Source of the DNA: Diplolepis rosae
Lineage: Eukaryota > Arthropoda > Insecta > Hymenoptera > Diplolepididae
NCBI GenBank assembly: GCA_030998225.1
Contig: JAPYXD010000484.1
Location: 3,162,001-3,226,000 of the forward strand
Length of the DNA stretch: 64,000 nt
Reading direction: 5' to 3'
The notes under the pieces were generated by a model. It was not told the DNA's origin and ran no database searches. It was given only the letters and a program-made list of their open reading frames with translations. A program made the translations under genes and the position numbers. Shown here piece after piece: positions 62,394-64,000 of this stretch. Within the stretch, counting starts at the first letter, position 1, and every line of letters starts with the position of its first letter.

Positions 62394-62920
62394 TCATGCT
62401 CTTTTGATGAAATTTTCCATTACATTTTCGCACATTTGAGGCTCTATTTCGTCGATAACGGCACGAATCTTCTCTTTGAGTTCTTGAATTGACTGAGAAT
62501 CATCAGTATAAACCTTATCTTTCACGTAACCCCAAAGAAAAAAGTCTAGAGGTGATAATTGGCATGATCTCGGCGGCCAATTGTAATCGCCGTTTCGAGA
62601 AATCATTCGGCCTGAAAACTTTTCACGAAAAAGACCGATGGTTTCGCCACTTCTGTGTATTTATTAATCATGGTTCGATAGTGCAGTCCATTCACCGAAA
62701 CAGCTGCTCCAGCTTCATTTTCAAAAAAATAAGGCCCAATGATCCCTCCTGCCCAAAAACCGCACCAAATAGTTACACGTTGCGGATAGAGAGGCTTGTC
62801 CATAATCATTTTTGGGCTTTCCGAGCCCCAAATGCGACAATTCTGCTTATTAACGTAGCCTCCAAGATGAAAATGTAGTGAATTTATATTATAAAGGGTT
62901 TTCCAATAGGGACATAACAA
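62394..62920 (-). pseudogene. Transposase of the outer Tc1/mariner element, partial
   Basis: Two frames: NCRIWGSESPKMIMDKPLYP, VTIWCGFWAGGIIGPYFFEN and VNGLHYRTMI, then SCQLSPLDFFLWGYVKDKVY and LKEKIRAVIDEIEPQMCENV. The WCGF.GGIIGPYFFE and LDFFLWG.VK wording is common in ant and bee transposons labelled mariner or Tc3-like. The HTH part is absent and a frameshift lies near 62603. Confidence 0.85.
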
Positions 62921-63736
62921 TTTTATCTATGAATAAAACACAGAAATATTTGAGATATTGAGTTCAAATTTATTGTGGGTGTATTGCAAGCATTACTTTT
63001 TATGAATGTAATTCGATATCGGTCATATGACCACCACGAGCCCGTTTACAGCGGTCGATTCTTTGGACCCAATTTTCCACCACTCTGGCACACATTTCGA
63101 CCGGAACGTTGGCAATTTCGCGTTGGATGTTGTCTTTGAGGTCGTCTAAACTTGCTGGCTTGTTGGCATAGACCAGTGACTTGATATGGCTCCATAAAAA
63201 GAAATCCAATGGCGTTAGATCGCATGAACGAGGCGGTCATTCGACCGGACCATTTCTCGAGATAACACGTTCACCGAATTTGCCTTTCAATAAATATCGT
63301 TGATGTCAAGTTCATCCAATTCTGGCCACAAATAATCTTCCAACATAGCACGATAGCGCTCTCCATTGACGGTAACATGACGGTCGTTGTCATCCACGAA
63401 AAAATACGGCCCAATCACACCTCCGTCATGAAAACCGCACCAAACAGTCACTTTTTGCGGATGCAACGGTGTCTCAAGAAGCACATTTGGGTTTGTTGCT
63501 GACCAATAACGCATATTTTGCTTAAATTTCGAGTAAGCGCTCTTAAAGTTGCGACCACCGACTCAGAAATTCGGTAGTAATTTTTAATAATTTCCAAACG
63601 TTGCTGGTTCGTTAACTTTACCATGATGAAAATGTTGAGTTTAACTAACGTTTTGACATCCACAGTTCATTAAAAAAGTTTAAAGGTGCGTTCATATAAA
63701 GATACGAAATTGTTATGTCCCTATTGGAAAACCCTT
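62894..63736 (-). mobile_element. Inner Tc1/mariner-class element
   Basis: Perfect ends AAGGGTTTTCCAATAGGGAC and the inverse GTCCCTATTGGAAAACCCTT, with TA on each side (62892-62893, 63737-63738). It is 843 bp, an internal deletion derivative, and carries a broken transposase. Confidence 0.9.
63000..63663 (-). pseudogene. Transposase of the inner element, deleted and frameshifted
   Basis: It starts MVKLTNQQRLEIIKNYYRIS (about 63624) and jumps by deletion to SATNPNVLLETPLHPQKVTV, then WCGFHDGGVIGPYFFVDD, NGERYRAMLEDYLWPELD, a frameshift, and MDFFLWSHIKSLVYANKP, EMCARVVENWVQRIDRCKRA and RGGHMTDIE at the C-terminus. Family length is about 340 residues. It is related to, but clearly distinct from, the outer element. 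Confidence 0.87.
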
Positions 63737-63841
63737 TATTATGTAAGCTGACAAAATAGCGGCCTATTCAAAATGAACCCTCTAATTGGAAAACCTTGTA
63801 TATCTTGGAAGAGTGTGGGTGGGTTTGCAAAAGCTTTGTAC

Positions 63842-64000
63842 ACGGAAAAACAATATAGTTGAGAGAACTATATTTTGGTCCTCAGAACCAGAAAATAGTG
63901 TTATCAGACGGATGCTACCGGGTTGTCCTCAGAACTATACCAGTAATAGCGTAGCAACTATACTGGTATTTCTAAACGTTTTATTGCTCCACGAAGGATA
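63842..64000. mobile_element. Left end of another CAC-ended MITE, cut by window edge
   Basis: CACGGAAAAACAATATAGTT follows TA at 63840-63841. The words GGTCCTCAGAAC and CTATACTGGTAT begin to recur, as in other families of this type. The right end is outside the window. Confidence 0.5.

Larger units (their letters stand above)
62235..63798 (-). mobile_element. Tc1/mariner-class element hosting a second one
   Basis: Left CAGGGTTGTCCAATTAGAGG and right inverse CAAGGTTTTCCAATTAGAGG are bordered by TA (62233-62234, 63799-63800). The N-terminal coding part was already lost before the inner element (62894-63736) entered. Outer length without it is about 0.72 kb. Confidence 0.85.

Overview
The window is nuclear DNA from an insect. 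It is AT-rich, with a multi-exon gene whose splice sites follow GT/AG, and it holds many Tc1/mariner-type transposons and MITEs. A hymenopteran is my best guess, from the mix of mariner lineages and repeat styles. This is inference; no species is claimed. I see no bacterial, plasmid, CRISPR or rRNA features.

One host gene runs through most of the window on the + strand. It is timeout (tim2), the insect orthologue of vertebrate TIMELESS, a subunit of the replication fork-protection complex. Fifteen coding exons can be placed with consistent phases (952-1054, 1134-1287, 1410-1590, 1663-1794, 1875-1970, 2064-2227, 3152-3269, 9252-9366, 10714-10861, 11151-11283, 11362-11516, 12314-12444, 13361-13520, 14826-14906, 46394-46491). 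They give about 656 residues, roughly the N-terminal half. The C-terminal half is not recognised here and should lie past 64000. A probable 5'UTR exon ends at 240. An in-frame candidate alternative 3' terminal exon lies at 13715-13808.

Intron 14 is 31.5 kb (14907-46393), and intron 15 is longer than 17.5 kb. They consist largely of nested mobile elements. These are: five mariner-class insertions, some split by later ones; a nested pair of Tc1/mariner elements at 62235-63798; a hAT remnant; a LINE RNase H remnant; a solo LTR with 4-bp target duplication; TTAA-flanked MITEs; foldback elements with CpG-rich hairpins; about nine copies of a roughly 1.5-kb Helitron-like repeat (here family D); and a set of CAC...GTG-ended MITEs with mostly TA duplications (families A, B, G, H, L and others). 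Several insertions can be read against an empty site, which gives exact borders and relative ages.

The most unusual points are these. Unrelated CAC-ended MITE families each repeat their own short, often palindromic, word in both orientations throughout their length. Family A carries a class II tRNA-like sequence with A and B boxes. A TTAA-flanked element carries inverted arrays of a 338-bp unit with a foldable tRNA-Ala-like sequence. CpG-rich hairpins with CTTCG-type loops recur in otherwise unrelated repeats. A spliced-looking candidate gene lies antisense at about 57000-58110.
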